Assembly (NCBI GenBank): GCA_938005465.1
Contig: CALLNU010000001.1
Location: forward strand, 1 to 64,000
Source of the DNA: an uncultured Collinsella sp.
GTDB taxonomy: Bacteria; Actinomycetota; Coriobacteriia; Coriobacteriales; Coriobacteriaceae
Length of the DNA: 64,000 nt
Direction: 5' to 3'
The position numbers and the translations under genes were made by a program. Every line of letters begins with the position of its first letter. Within the stretch, counting starts at the first letter, position 1. Below the pieces are notes generated by a model that saw only the letters and a list, made by a program, of their open reading frames with translations, did not search any database and had not been told where the DNA came from. Below are positions 43,754 through 53,131 of this stretch, piece by piece.

Positions 43754-46198
43754 GTGAACGCCTTTGACAGATATGCTCCGTTTATCCAAGACTTCATCTA
43801 CTCCCACGATTGGGAGAGTCTGCGCTCTATCCAAGTTGCAGCGGCAGACGCCATCTTTAACACGCAAGATAATGTGCTCCTGACGGCATCCACGGCTTCC
43901 GGCAAAACCGAGGCAGCCTTCTTTCCCATCCTGACCGAGTTTTGGGAGAACCCGCCCGCAAGCGTGGGCGCCCTCTACATCGGCCCCCTCAAGGCGCTCA
44001 TCAATGATCAGTTCGTCCGTCTCAACGACCTCTGCGAAGAGGCCGATATCCCTGTCTGGCACTGGCATGGCGATGTCTCGCAGTCGCACAAGGCTAAGCT
44101 CATCAAAAAACCGAGCGGCATCTTGCAGATTACGCCCGAGTCACTCGAAGCGCTCTTAATCCATAAGCACATGGCGATCCCGCGCATGTTTTGCGACCTG
44201 CGCTATGTGGTCATCGACGAGGTCCATTCGCTCATGCGCGGCGACCGCGGCGGTCAGACGCTCTGCCTTATCGAGCGCCTCTCGCGCATGGCAGGTGTGC
44301 AGCCTCGACGCATTGGCCTTTCGGCCACCATCGGCGACCCCGAGCGCACGGGCGCCTTTCTCTCACAGGGAACGGGACGCGACTGCATTATCCCCCGTTT
44401 TGAGGAACCGCGTCGCGTGTGGCGCATCTCCATGGAGCACTTCTACAACTCGGGTCCCCAGGCACAGCAGCGAGGATTCGAGAGCGTGGGTCCTCAAGAA
44501 GCCGAAGTGCTTGCGTGCGAGCGCATCGAGGCGGTGGCACCCGCGGCGCTGCCCGCCGGCGCCCAAGACATGCGTCACGGCGGACAGCTCACACAAGAGG
44601 AGCGCCGTCAACGTCGTGAGCGGGCACGGGACAAGGCCGCTCCCAAGGACCGCCAAACTTCCTCGGCCCCCGAGGGCGAAGTCGACATCCCACGAGCGAC
44701 CGAGCAGGCGCTTCTCAACCCCACCGACACGGCGCCCGACAACGCCGACCCCGGTATGGGCTATATCTTTGAGCATACGCGCGGCCGCAAGTGCCTGGTC
44801 TTTGCCAACTCGCGCGAGGAGGCAGAGGCCGTATGCTCCATGCTGCGCAGCTACTGCGAGAGTCGACACGAGCCCGACCGTTTCCTCATCCATCATGGCA
44901 ATCTTTCGGCATCGTTGCGCGAGACGGCCGAGGAACTCATGCGCGATGAGGAGCAGGCACAAACGACCGTCACCACCTCCACGCTGGAGCTCGGTATCGA
45001 TATCGGCCGTCTGGAGCGTGCGTTTCAGATCGATGCGCCATTTACCGTCAGTTCCTTTTTACAGCGAATGGGCCGCACGGGACGCCGCGACCTTCCGCCC
45101 GAGATGTGGTTTGTCATGCGCGAGGAAGAGCCCGAGCCGCGCACGATGATGCCCGAGACCATTCCGTGGAAGCTCCTGCAGGGCATCGCGCTCGTACAAC
45201 TCTATCGCGAGGAAAAGTGGGTCGAGCCGCCCGATCTCGATCGACTCCCCTACAGCCTGCTCTACCACCAGACTATGTCGACGCTCGCCAGCACCGGCGA
45301 GCTCACACCGGCCGAGCTTGCCCAGCGTGTGCTCACGCTCAGCTATTTCCACCGCGTCTCGGCCGATGACTATCGCGTGCTGCTGCGTCACCTCATTAAG
45401 ATCGACCATATCCAGGTCACCGAAGGCGGTGGGCTCATCGTGGGTCTCGCGGGCGAGCGCATCATTAACAACTTTAAGTTCTACGCCGTATTCCAGGAAA
45501 ACGAGGAATTCACCGTTCGCAGCGAGTCGGCCGAGTTGGGCACAATCGTCAATCCGCCACCGCCCGGTGAGCGCATCGCCATCGCCGGACACTGCTGGAT
45601 TGTCGAGGAAGTGGACTGGAAGCGTCACACCGTCTTTGCCACGCAAGTCAAGGGCCGGGTGCCGGCCTACTTTGGCGACTGCCCCGGCGACATCAATACA
45701 CACGTACTCGAGCGCATGCGCAAGGCGCTCAACGAGCACGCGACATATCCGTACCTCATGGGTAACGCACGGGCCCGCTTGGCGCAGGCTCGCCATACGG
45801 CCGAGATTTCGGGTGCGGGAACTAAACCGCTCATCAACCTGGGCGGCGACACCTGGGTACTCTTCCCCTGGCTAGGCAGCTACGCCTTTTTGGCGCTCGA
45901 GCGCATGCTCAAGATTAAATGTGCCGCGGAGCTGGGCCTTCGCGGACTCGACCCATCACGCCCGTACTTTATGCAGTTTAAGATGAAGGCCGACGAGGAG
46001 ACGTTCTTTGAGGTGCTCGCCGCCGAGGCCGAGAAGGACTTTGATCCCATCGAGCTCGTCTATCCTGGCGAGGTGCCTTACTTTGACCGCTACGACGAGT
46101 TTGTTCCCGAAGAGCTCGTGCGCAAGGGCTTTGCCGAAGGCGTGCTCGACACCGAAGGCATGAAGCAGCGCGTTCTCGGCTGGCGCGACCACACATAA
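43754..46198 (+). CDS. Lhr/BrxHI-like DEAD/DEAH-box helicase
   Basis: 814-residue superfamily 2 helicase. Walker A TASTASGKTEA (~residue 45), DEVH box VVIDEVHSL (~residue 155), motif III GLSATIGDP, and motif VI QRMGRTGRRD (~residue 435), then a long Lhr-like C-terminal half. An unusual charged linker (residues ~260-330, rich in Arg, Glu, Ala) separates the two RecA folds. Its closest type is the BrxHI helicase of BREX. GTG 43754 has GAGGAGG 4 bases upstream; the open frame extends into the ATPase gene without a start. Third gene of the TerB-ATPase-helicase unit. Confidence 0.87.
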   Translation: MNAFDRYAPFIQDFIYSHDWESLRSIQVAAADAIFNTQDNVLLTASTASGKTEAAFFPILTEFWENPPASVGALYIGPLKALINDQFVRLNDLCEEADIPVWHWHGDVSQSHKAKLIKKPSGILQITPESLEALLIHKHMAIPRMFCDLRYVVIDEVHSLMRGDRGGQTLCLIERLSRMAGVQPRRIGLSATIGDPERTGAFLSQGTGRDCIIPRFEEPRRVWRISMEHFYNSGPQAQQRGFESVGPQEAEVLACERIEAVAPAALPAGAQDMRHGGQLTQEERRQRRERARDKAAPKDRQTSSAPEGEVDIPRATEQALLNPTDTAPDNADPGMGYIFEHTRGRKCLVFANSREEAEAVCSMLRSYCESRHEPDRFLIHHGNLSASLRETAEELMRDEEQAQTTVTTSTLELGIDIGRLERAFQIDAPFTVSSFLQRMGRTGRRDLPPEMWFVMREEEPEPRTMMPETIPWKLLQGIALVQLYREEKWVEPPDLDRLPYSLLYHQTMSTLASTGELTPAELAQRVLTLSYFHRVSADDYRVLLRHLIKIDHIQVTEGGGLIVGLAGERIINNFKFYAVFQENEEFTVRSESAELGTIVNPPPPGERIAIAGHCWIVEEVDWKRHTVFATQVKGRVPAYFGDCPGDINTHVLERMRKALNEHATYPYLMGNARARLAQARHTAEISGAGTKPLINLGGDTWVLFPWLGSYAFLALERMLKIKCAAELGLRGLDPSRPYFMQFKMKADEETFFEVLAAEAEKDFDPIELVYPGEVPYFDRYDEFVPEELVRKGFAEGVLDTEGMKQRVLGWRDHT

Positions 46199-46224
46199 AA
46201 CCAGTCTTTTTGGGACGGGGAGAC

Positions 46225-47103
46225 TTACTTGTCGTGAAGGGCAGTGCCGAGGAAGTCGACGTCAAAAGGCACGGCTTCGGCAAAGGCATAGTCGCCGTCG
46301 GCGGCGATGAGCAGGTAGTTCTCCTCGCCGCCGAACTCTGTATCGCCACATGGGACCACCCAGGCGCGGGCGAATACCTCGAGTGCCGTGGCGACGCAAT
46401 CGCGCAGGAACGTCACGTCGCTCCCCTCGTTTGCGCTCACGATATTGGCAACGTAGATACCCCCGGGGTTCAGGCTGCCTCGCACCAAACGCAACGCCTC
46501 AACCGTCGCCAGCTCGCGCACGGGTTCGGCACCACCAAAGCAATCGCTCACGACCACGTCGTAGCGACGATGGCCCACGCTCGTCACACCCAGATACGAG
46601 CGAGCCTCAGCGGTTATCACCCGTAGGCGATCGCCCGCCGCGCGCTCCAGCTCGTCTAGGTAGAACCAGCGGCGCGCCAGGCGCGTAATCTCTCCGTCAT
46701 ACTCGATGACGTCCATGCGCAAGCCCTCGTGCGACATCAGGGCGAACTTAGGATAGGCAAACCCGCCGCCGCCCAGCATAAGCATACGGTTGATACCGTG
46801 ACCATAAGCGGCGCGCATCGCATCCTCGGCCTCAAACACGTCGTCAAACGCGCGATAGTACGCAAAGACGGGCTCCGCCCAGCGCTCGCCAACGTAACTC
46901 GCGCTTTGGTAGACGCCGCCTTGCACCAACACGCGAATCTCATCGTCGCTCTCATTGTGCACGCGTTTCACACGCGCCAACCCATTGCGGGTTCGCGCAA
47001 CCTGCAGACAGGCAGCACGAACAGCGACAGCGGCCGCACCAAGCGCCGCGGCTCCCAGAGCAACGCCGGCAACGACGCCAGCAGAAACACTCGGCTTGTT
47101 CAT
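46225..47103 (-). CDS. Spermidine synthase-like methyltransferase-fold protein
   Basis: 292 residues. An N-terminal Ala-rich hydrophobic segment (residues 8-30) probably anchors it, followed by a spermidine-synthase-type Rossmann domain: MLMLGGGGFAYPK, the acidic IEYDGEIT, and VSDCFGGAEPV. The family includes true aminopropyltransferases and many of unknown role; speD is not nearby, so polyamine synthesis is uncertain. AAGGAG precedes the ATG, which directly follows the Elp3 stop, so it is co-transcribed with Elp3. Confidence 0.78.
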   Translation of the reverse strand: MNKPSVSAGVVAGVALGAAALGAAAVAVRAACLQVARTRNGLARVKRVHNESDDEIRVLVQGGVYQSASYVGERWAEPVFAYYRAFDDVFEAEDAMRAAYGHGINRMLMLGGGGFAYPKFALMSHEGLRMDVIEYDGEITRLARRWFYLDELERAAGDRLRVITAEARSYLGVTSVGHRRYDVVVSDCFGGAEPVRELATVEALRLVRGSLNPGGIYVANIVSANEGSDVTFLRDCVATALEVFARAWVVPCGDTEFGGEENYLLIAADGDYAFAEAVPFDVDFLGTALHDK

Positions 47104-49011
47104 CTAGAGCTCCTTTTGCAGATAGAGTCCGTGGTCATAAAAACCCAAATGGCGATAGTACTCGCGCGTACCGATCGCGCTTATCACGTTGATGTGCGTA
47201 TAGCCCGCGTCCCGAGCAATATGGCACGCACGCTCCACCAACGACCGACCCAGTCCATGGTGCTGGGCCGCCTGGCCTTGGTCGCCCACGCGCGCCGCCA
47301 TGCCATACACGTGCACCTCGCGAATCATCGCCTCGTCCGGCGTCGTCGGCAACTCATCCGCATGCGCGGCAACAAACGAATGGTCGGGCAGCGACAGCCG
47401 CAAAAAGCCCGCGATTTTGCCCTGCGGCGTCATCCACTGCAAAAAACGCTCGCGCGTCACCGGCGTCTCGTACGCCACTTCCTCGTCAAGGGTCAGCTCA
47501 TGCAAGTCGGCGCCCGCCGTGCTAATCTCGCGATAGCGAATCTCGCGCACCGTCGCGCCTTTCCCCCGAGCAGCCAGGCGGTTCTCAACGAGCTGGCGCA
47601 GGTTGGGTTTCTTGTTGCCCACCATGATGTCGTCGGAACTAAAGTCGCGGATCATGCGACTGATGCGGCAGAACGCCGGCGTCACCACGATGTCATCGGC
47701 TAACACATCGAGCAGCTCTTCCTCGGTATAGGGACGCCACTCGCCACGTTCATAGCAACCCACCAGACGCGAGCCCTCGATGAGCGCACACGGGTAGACC
47801 TTGACCTCGTCGGGCATAAAGGCACCCTCGGTCATAAAGCGCTCGTAGTCGCGCTTGTCCCCCTCGGGCGTGGCGCCCAGCAAGTTGAGCATAAAATGCG
47901 CGTGGATCTTAAAGCCACACAGGCGCGCAAGCGAAAACGCCCGCTCGATCTGCGCCACCGAAATGCGACGCTCGTTGATATCGAGCAGGTGCTGGTCAAG
48001 GCTCTGAATACCCATCTGAATCTTGGTGCAGCCCAGGCGGCGGATGAGCGTAAGGGCCTGCGGCGTTACGGCATCGGGGCGCGTCTCGATAACGAGCCCC
48101 ACCACGCGATGCTTCGCCGTCTCGTTGATGCGCTGCTGACGTTCAAGCTCCTCCATCGTGGCCGTCTGCCACTCGGCGACCTCGCCCCACGGCGTACCGG
48201 GGCCGTACAGGCGACGCACTGCGCGGTTGTAGCCGCCCACGGAAGCATCCACACGCCCCTGCTCGTCGGCAACGCCGGCAGCAAGCTCAGCCTCGTCTGT
48301 CGCAATGCCGGCGGCCCGATAGCGCTCGCGGCGCTTTGTTACCACCGGCGGCAGGGCATCGGCGGGAGCGTCATCGAGCAGGCGCCCCGCCTCGGCACGG
48401 CTGATGCCCGGACGCGCCAACATGGGGTTTGCTGCCACGCCGGCGACGGCATCGTCATTGAGCGCACGGAAAAGCTCCGACATAAACCACGTTTGATACC
48501 CTTGCGGATAGTCGCTCCAGGTACCGCCGAGCACAATGAGCTCAATCTTATCGGTCGCATGACCCATCTGCGAAAGCGCCGTCAAACGGGCACTCACCTG
48601 CAGATACGGATCGAAGCAGTTTTGCTCTGCACGGGCGCACGCCGGCTCGGCGTGCAGATAGCTCTTGGGCATGCGCAGATCATTGGGGCAAAACAGGCAA
48701 TCGCCCGAGCATGGCCAGGGCTTGGTGATGACGGTAATGGTCGCCACGCCCGAAGCCGTTCGGCGCGGCTTCATACGCAGCGCCTGCAGCAGTTGACGTT
48801 CCAGATCGGAATCGACATTCCACGCAGCCCACCGAGCCGGCTCCTCGCGTTTAACCCGCTGGTAGAACGGCAGCAGACGGCGCTTGGCCAAATCGCGTTT
48901 GTCGGCGCCCTCACGGCGCGCCTCGGCATGTATCAGTTTGACGAGCGCTTTGTCGTCCACGGTCTCGCCGCGACGCAGAGCCTCGAGTATGTTCAAGATA
49001 ATCTGTTCCAT
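47104..49011 (-). CDS. elp3: Elp3-family tRNA uridine-34 modification enzyme
   Basis: 635 residues with a radical-SAM domain and C-terminal GNAT acetyltransferase. The cluster-binding cysteines are in CSGDCLFC (~residue 105), a conserved tract QMGHATDKIELIVLGGTWSDYP follows in part, and QMGIQSLDQ lies in the SAM core. The GNAT part (residues ~500-635) has the acetyl-CoA loop QAAQHHGLGRSL. In eukaryotes and archaea Elp3 installs the cm5 group on wobble U34 of tRNA; bacterial homologues occur but are sparse. Its promoter lies upstream of 49011, and it forms a pair with the SpeE-like gene. Confidence 0.92.
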   Translation of the reverse strand: MEQIILNILEALRRGETVDDKALVKLIHAEARREGADKRDLAKRRLLPFYQRVKREEPARWAAWNVDSDLERQLLQALRMKPRRTASGVATITVITKPWPCSGDCLFCPNDLRMPKSYLHAEPACARAEQNCFDPYLQVSARLTALSQMGHATDKIELIVLGGTWSDYPQGYQTWFMSELFRALNDDAVAGVAANPMLARPGISRAEAGRLLDDAPADALPPVVTKRRERYRAAGIATDEAELAAGVADEQGRVDASVGGYNRAVRRLYGPGTPWGEVAEWQTATMEELERQQRINETAKHRVVGLVIETRPDAVTPQALTLIRRLGCTKIQMGIQSLDQHLLDINERRISVAQIERAFSLARLCGFKIHAHFMLNLLGATPEGDKRDYERFMTEGAFMPDEVKVYPCALIEGSRLVGCYERGEWRPYTEEELLDVLADDIVVTPAFCRISRMIRDFSSDDIMVGNKKPNLRQLVENRLAARGKGATVREIRYREISTAGADLHELTLDEEVAYETPVTRERFLQWMTPQGKIAGFLRLSLPDHSFVAAHADELPTTPDEAMIREVHVYGMAARVGDQGQAAQHHGLGRSLVERACHIARDAGYTHINVISAIGTREYYRHLGFYDHGLYLQKEL

Positions 49012-49031
49012 GTCCCCATTGTAAAGGCAAA

Positions 49032-49061
49032 GGCGCCGAAGCCCGTCACGGCTCCGGCGCC
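49032..49061 (-). terminator. Terminator of the HTH-DUF4097 pair
   Basis: GGCGCCG/CGGCGCC stem followed on the minus strand by TTTGCCTTTAC. It lies immediately before elp3, so that gene's promoter must overlap or read through it. Confidence 0.6.
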
Positions 49062-49108
49062 TCCATCAAAGAGCATGCCTATATGTACCGATCTCCGAAA
49101 ACCGCATG

Positions 49109-50011
49109 TCACTCCGGATCAAACGACATGTCGCCCGAACCGACCTCAAAACGATACGTAGCAGACTTATCGCCGTTATCGAATTCAAGATTCAAAATGG
49201 TCTCGCCGTCGTAGCCAAGCGGAAGGAAATCGCTCTCGAAGTCGCCGCTGCCCAAGGTGAGGCTCGCCTTAAAGCCCGTCGAGTTCGGAACCGTCATCTC
49301 CACATCGCCCGAGCCCACACTCACGTCCATCGACTTCGCGGGGGCCTGGTAGAGCTCGAACGTCACATCGCCCGAACCGACCTCAGCACTGAGCGCATCA
49401 GTCACGCTGCCCGCAAACTCTACATCTCCCGCACCAAGGAAAAGGTCGAAACCATCACAGGTGACACCGGCAATCTGCAGATCACCCGAGCCCACGTGCG
49501 CGTTGACTCCCTTCAGATGTTCGGCAACACGGCGCGGCAGCTCGACCGTAACTGAGCGATCGATTGCCTTACCGTCATCACTTCCAAACTGGGAAACCTT
49601 GAGCGTCGAGTCCTCGACGGATGCGATGTTCTGCGTCGCGGCCTTGGAGGCATCCATACCATTGGCAACGCGTCCCCGCTCGATAACGCGAGCCTTGTTA
49701 CCATCAATAACCTTGACGTCCACCGTAGCCGCATCGATATCGAAATCGAGGTAGCGAAACTCATCGGCATCAAAGGTCGTACACGAAAGCTGCTGAGGCC
49801 GAGCGGAATAGTTACCGCCATCGTTCATAAAATCGTCGTCATCAACCACATCGTCCATACCGGACAAGCCGGGTATAACATCGTCGAGATCCCACGGGCC
49901 ATCAAAATGAATCAAAGTCCGCGAAACGCCAAAAACAAGCCCGATAATCAGTACAAACGCTCCGATGCCGACGCCCAGGCGCAGCTTGGATTCATGCGAA
50001 AGCTTCATCAT
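49109..50011 (-). CDS. DUF4097-type beta-helix surface protein
   Basis: 300 residues. One membrane segment near the N terminus (residues 11-32) anchors an outside, acidic Asp-rich linker and a repetitive beta domain with the repeated turn VGSGD, GAGD, VGSGD, VGSGD, LGSGD (five or more times at ~20-residue spacing), typical of DUF4097 right-handed beta-helix proteins. Such proteins often sit with PspC-like or HTH membrane regulators and may sense the envelope. The start overlaps the stop of the HTH gene (ATGA). Confidence 0.82.
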   Translation of the reverse strand: MMKLSHESKLRLGVGIGAFVLIIGLVFGVSRTLIHFDGPWDLDDVIPGLSGMDDVVDDDDFMNDGGNYSARPQQLSCTTFDADEFRYLDFDIDAATVDVKVIDGNKARVIERGRVANGMDASKAATQNIASVEDSTLKVSQFGSDDGKAIDRSVTVELPRRVAEHLKGVNAHVGSGDLQIAGVTCDGFDLFLGAGDVEFAGSVTDALSAEVGSGDVTFELYQAPAKSMDVSVGSGDVEMTVPNSTGFKASLTLGSGDFESDFLPLGYDGETILNLEFDNGDKSATYRFEVGSGDMSFDPE

Positions 50012-50724
50012 TCGTCACCTTCTTTGGCAATCGGCTCAGCGGTAGTCGCGGTAGCCACGTCAGTATCAACCGGAGCGGAAACATTCTGAGCCCTAGCGAC
50101 CGCCGGTGCCGGACCAACCTGAATATCCCCGCGCGCCCAATCACCATCGAGCGCACGCGCTACCCAGTGATAGATGGGAATCGTAAAGAAGATCAGCGCG
50201 GCAAAGGGGCCGGCACCAAACAGGAACATCAGCAAAAAGAACAGCAGCCAGCATACGGCCCAATACGGGAACGACTGGAACGGGCCCTTCACCGGAGTCG
50301 AGCCAACCGCGGTGCCACTCGTCGCCTGCGCCGTAGCGGCATTGGCGGCCTGCGCACTCCAGCTTGCCGCTTGCGCCGCCTTGGCCGCAGCATCACTCGC
50401 CTGCGTTGCCGCCTCGGTAGCGCGCGCCGCCGCCTCATGGGTGCGTGCGCGCTCTGCCGCCTCGGCCTCGCGCTGACGAGCGCGGTCCTCGTTCTCAAAC
50501 TCGATATCGTCCTCAATCTCATCGCTCGGATTGAGCAGCTCGTCCAGACTCACACCATAGAGCTTGGCGAGCGAGATCAGGTTCTCGGTATCGGGCGAGC
50601 TCTCCGCACGCTCCCATTTACTGACCGCCTGGCGCGACAGCCCCAGCTTTCGCGCCAGCCCTTCTTGGCTAAAGCCCTTGCTGCGGCGAAGGTCGGCGAG
50701 CCGCTGCGCAGTTTCTACATTCAT
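50008..50724 (-). CDS. XRE-family regulator with C-terminal membrane segments
   Basis: 238 residues. An N-terminal helix-turn-helix (KGFSQEGLARKLGLSRQAVSKWERAES, given in part) for DNA binding, a 60-residue Ala/Arg/Glu-rich coiled region, and two membrane segments (YWAVCWLLFFLLMFLF and FAALIFFTIPIYHW). This makes it a membrane-tethered transcription factor. With the DUF4097 partner it is probably an envelope-responsive switch controlling its own promoter. ATG 50724 has AGGAGG 4 bases upstream. Confidence 0.85.
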   Translation of the reverse strand: MNVETAQRLADLRRSKGFSQEGLARKLGLSRQAVSKWERAESSPDTENLISLAKLYGVSLDELLNPSDEIEDDIEFENEDRARQREAEAAERARTHEAAARATEAATQASDAAAKAAQAASWSAQAANAATAQATSGTAVGSTPVKGPFQSFPYWAVCWLLFFLLMFLFGAGPFAALIFFTIPIYHWVARALDGDWARGDIQVGPAPAVARAQNVSAPVDTDVATATTAEPIAKEGDE

Positions 50725-50991
50725 GGTTCCTCCTATGTGATGCCAGCCGTGCCGCCGGACCGTTTTTGTTCTTAAGGCGCCTTGCACAGTTAAAAATCTA
50801 TCCGCCACCGCCAAAAGCATGCCACCTATTCTAGTGAGATTTTTGACAACCGGCGGTTGCGGGCACATATGAGCTGCGGAAATGTGTCCAAACAAAGCAA
50901 TGACCCACGGCTCGGTTGTCCCCGTTGCGGCGTTAACGGTAGTATGGTCGTACTGTTTATTCCGCACCGCCAACGGAGGGAGTTCCGCGCC

Positions 50992-51864
50992 GTGAACCGC
51001 GATTTCGCCTCATCGCTCATCCAGCTCAACAATACGTTCTATCGCGAGCACTCCGCTTCCTTTTCCGATACGCGCCAGGCCCCGTGGCCCGGCTGGGTGC
51101 GCACCATGGATATCGCGCTCGAACAGCTCGACGTCGCCACGATCGAGCATCCCGTCCGCGTCTTCGATCTTGCCTGCGGCAATATGCGATTCGAGAACTT
51201 TGCCGCCGGCGGCGCACTTGCCGCCAAGGGCGTCGACGGCGCAAACCCCTCGGCAGATGCCAGCTGCCCGTTTGAGTTCTATGGTGTTGACTCGTGTCAG
51301 GATTTGGCTATCGATGCGCACGGTCACGCCCTGCGCATTCCCAACCTGCACTTCCAGGAACTCGACGTGCTCGACGCCCTCATGAAGCTCAACCCCGCCG
51401 AGACGCCCAACGTGCTTTTCGACGCCCCGCTCGCCGATATCTCGGTCTGCTTTGGCTTTATGCACCACGTGCCGTCGTGCGAGTACCGCGTACGCGTGCT
51501 CGACGCCCTGGTGCGGCAAACGCGCCCAGGCGGCATCATCGCCATCAGCTTTTGGGAGTTTATGAACGACGAGCGCATGGCGCGCAAGGCCGTTCGAGCC
51601 GAAGCCCGCGCCGAGCTCACCCCGCCGTTTGAGGGTTACGATTCCGTGCAGTTTGAAGCCGGCGACCACCTCATTGGCTGGCAAAACGACCGCCACGCCT
51701 ACCGCTATTGTCATCACTTTGACGATCAGCAGATCACCGACCTGGTGCGCGGCGTGCGTACGTTCTACAAGAGCGGCGAGGTCCCCGTGCGCGAGCTTGA
51801 GCGTTTCCATGCTGACGGTCGTAGCGGCGAGCTCAACCGCTATGTGATTCTCAAGCGTCTGTAG
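50992..51864 (+). CDS. Class I SAM-dependent methyltransferase, Trm9/Tehb-like
   Basis: 290 residues. Motif I VFDLACGNMRF, acidic motif II GVDS, a motif-IV region with GFMHHVPS, and TRPGGIIAISFWEF. The layout (CGN.RF, HH, RPGG) recalls Trm9/ABH8-type tRNA methylases among many others. No substrate can be assigned. GTG 50992 has GGAGGGAG 9 bases upstream; the frame from 50857 is untranslated. The next gene trmB is a tRNA methylase and may be co-transcribed (118-base gap). Confidence 0.75.
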   Translation: MNRDFASSLIQLNNTFYREHSASFSDTRQAPWPGWVRTMDIALEQLDVATIEHPVRVFDLACGNMRFENFAAGGALAAKGVDGANPSADASCPFEFYGVDSCQDLAIDAHGHALRIPNLHFQELDVLDALMKLNPAETPNVLFDAPLADISVCFGFMHHVPSCEYRVRVLDALVRQTRPGGIIAISFWEFMNDERMARKAVRAEARAELTPPFEGYDSVQFEAGDHLIGWQNDRHAYRYCHHFDDQQITDLVRGVRTFYKSGEVPVRELERFHADGRSGELNRYVILKRL

Positions 51865-51982
51865 GCACCGACGACTCGCCGCCGAGCCGCACCGCATCTT
51901 TCGGGCAAACTATGCCCACCTTTTTTCAACCCATTGACGGAACGCGCAGTTATGCGTTCCATACTTATGACCAAGGAGCCTC

Positions 51983-52822
51983 ATGGGAGCCGTCCACGTT
52001 CGCACGCCTAAGAACTTTGTGCTCGAGGAGCGCTTGGAGCGCTACGCCGATGCGATTGAGACGAACCCCGAGGCATATGCCGGGGATTGGCGCGAGGCCT
52101 GCGCGCCAGTTGGCAGCAAGCCCTTCGAACACCTTCACCTGGATCTTGGCTGTGGCAAGGGAACGTACCTGGTAGAGCGCGCCACCCGCGAGCCGAACAC
52201 GCTCTTTGTCGGTATGGACCAGGAGCCCATCTGCATCGCCTATGCCGCACAGAAAATCTGCGAGCAGGAACTGACCAACGCACTCGTCCTGCCCCGAGGC
52301 GCCACATCGCTGCCGCAGCTGTTTGCCGCAGGCGAGCTCGATGCCATCACCGTTAACTTTCCCACGCCGCAGCCCAAGGCCAAGTACGCCAAAAAACGAC
52401 TCGTCCATGTCGACCATCTGATGCTCTATCGCCCGCTCTTTTCAGCCGGCGCCACCGTCACGCTGCGAACCGACAGCAAGCCATTGCGCGACTACGCCCT
52501 GGGGCAGTTTGCCGCGGCCGGCTACGGCACGCTTTGGGTTAGTGACGACGTCCGCCGCGACCATCCCGAGCATCCCGAGACCGAGTACGAGTGCCGCACG
52601 CGCGAGATGGGTGCTGTCGCCTACGGCATTTGTGCCACACCCGGCGAGAAGCCTACCGAAGAGCAACTCGCAGCAGGCCGAGCGCAGGAGCAAAGCCTTG
52701 CCTGCTACCTGCCCGATAACCTCGATGAGCTTACCTATGTGCCCCTCGGCATGGAAGAGGCCGTCGAGAACTTTAAAAACCGCGCCCGCAAGGGCAAGAA
52801 GCGTCTGCCGCAAGAGTCCTAG
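51983..52822 (+). CDS. trmB: tRNA (guanine-N7-)-methyltransferase
   Basis: Methylates G46 of tRNA with SAM. 279 residues: SAM motif LDLGCGKGTYL, the family block ITVNFPTPQPK (equivalent to NFPDPWPK) followed by YAKKRLVH, and a conserved TRTDSKPL-like region (TLRTDSKPL). About 60 residues longer than the E. coli enzyme at its C terminus, with a Lys/Arg-rich tail. AAGGAG lies 5-6 bases before the ATG. A TIR repeat element lies 65 bases downstream. Confidence 0.9.
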   Translation: MGAVHVRTPKNFVLEERLERYADAIETNPEAYAGDWREACAPVGSKPFEHLHLDLGCGKGTYLVERATREPNTLFVGMDQEPICIAYAAQKICEQELTNALVLPRGATSLPQLFAAGELDAITVNFPTPQPKAKYAKKRLVHVDHLMLYRPLFSAGATVTLRTDSKPLRDYALGQFAAAGYGTLWVSDDVRRDHPEHPETEYECRTREMGAVAYGICATPGEKPTEEQLAAGRAQEQSLACYLPDNLDELTYVPLGMEEAVENFKNRARKGKKRLPQES

Positions 52823-52887
52823 GGGCTTCTGATGGTCGCGGCGTCGGCAAACATACGCAAATAGGCGCTAGCGAACGGCCCTCAAGC

Positions 52888-53010
52888 CTAAGTGAGTAGA
52901 CTTTTTTGCAATAGCCAAGCACAGCCCGCATAGCGAAACATAAAACCGCAGGTAGAGCCCTTGCGCAAAAGCCATGTGCTCGCGATATTGCAAAAAGCCT
53001 ACTCACTTAG
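52888..53010. repeat. TIR element copy 1 (123 bp)
   Basis: Ends are near-perfect inverted repeats of about 25 bp, outermost CTAAGTGAGTAG then RCTTTTTGCAATA (one indel). The core contains CCGCAGGTAGAGCCC. A related 124-bp copy lies at 62906-63029. No ORF. Looks like a miniature inverted-repeat element mobilised in trans; no flanking target duplication could be confirmed by eye. The first 12 bases of each end contain TAA, TGA and TAG in three frames. Confidence 0.85.
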
Positions 53011-53131
53011 CTGGCAACCGCACCAAACGGCTGGGCAGAACGCCCATTTCCTGCATTTTCTCGCGCACTGGCACCCCGCGCCGCCGCTACGCCATAATAG
53101 TTGGCGGACAATCGCGAGAGAAAGCAACCAC

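Noticed and set aside
40580..46198. Complete BREX locus
   Set aside because: No pglX methylase, pglZ, brxC or brxA/B genes in the flanks; only BrxD- and BrxHI-like parts.
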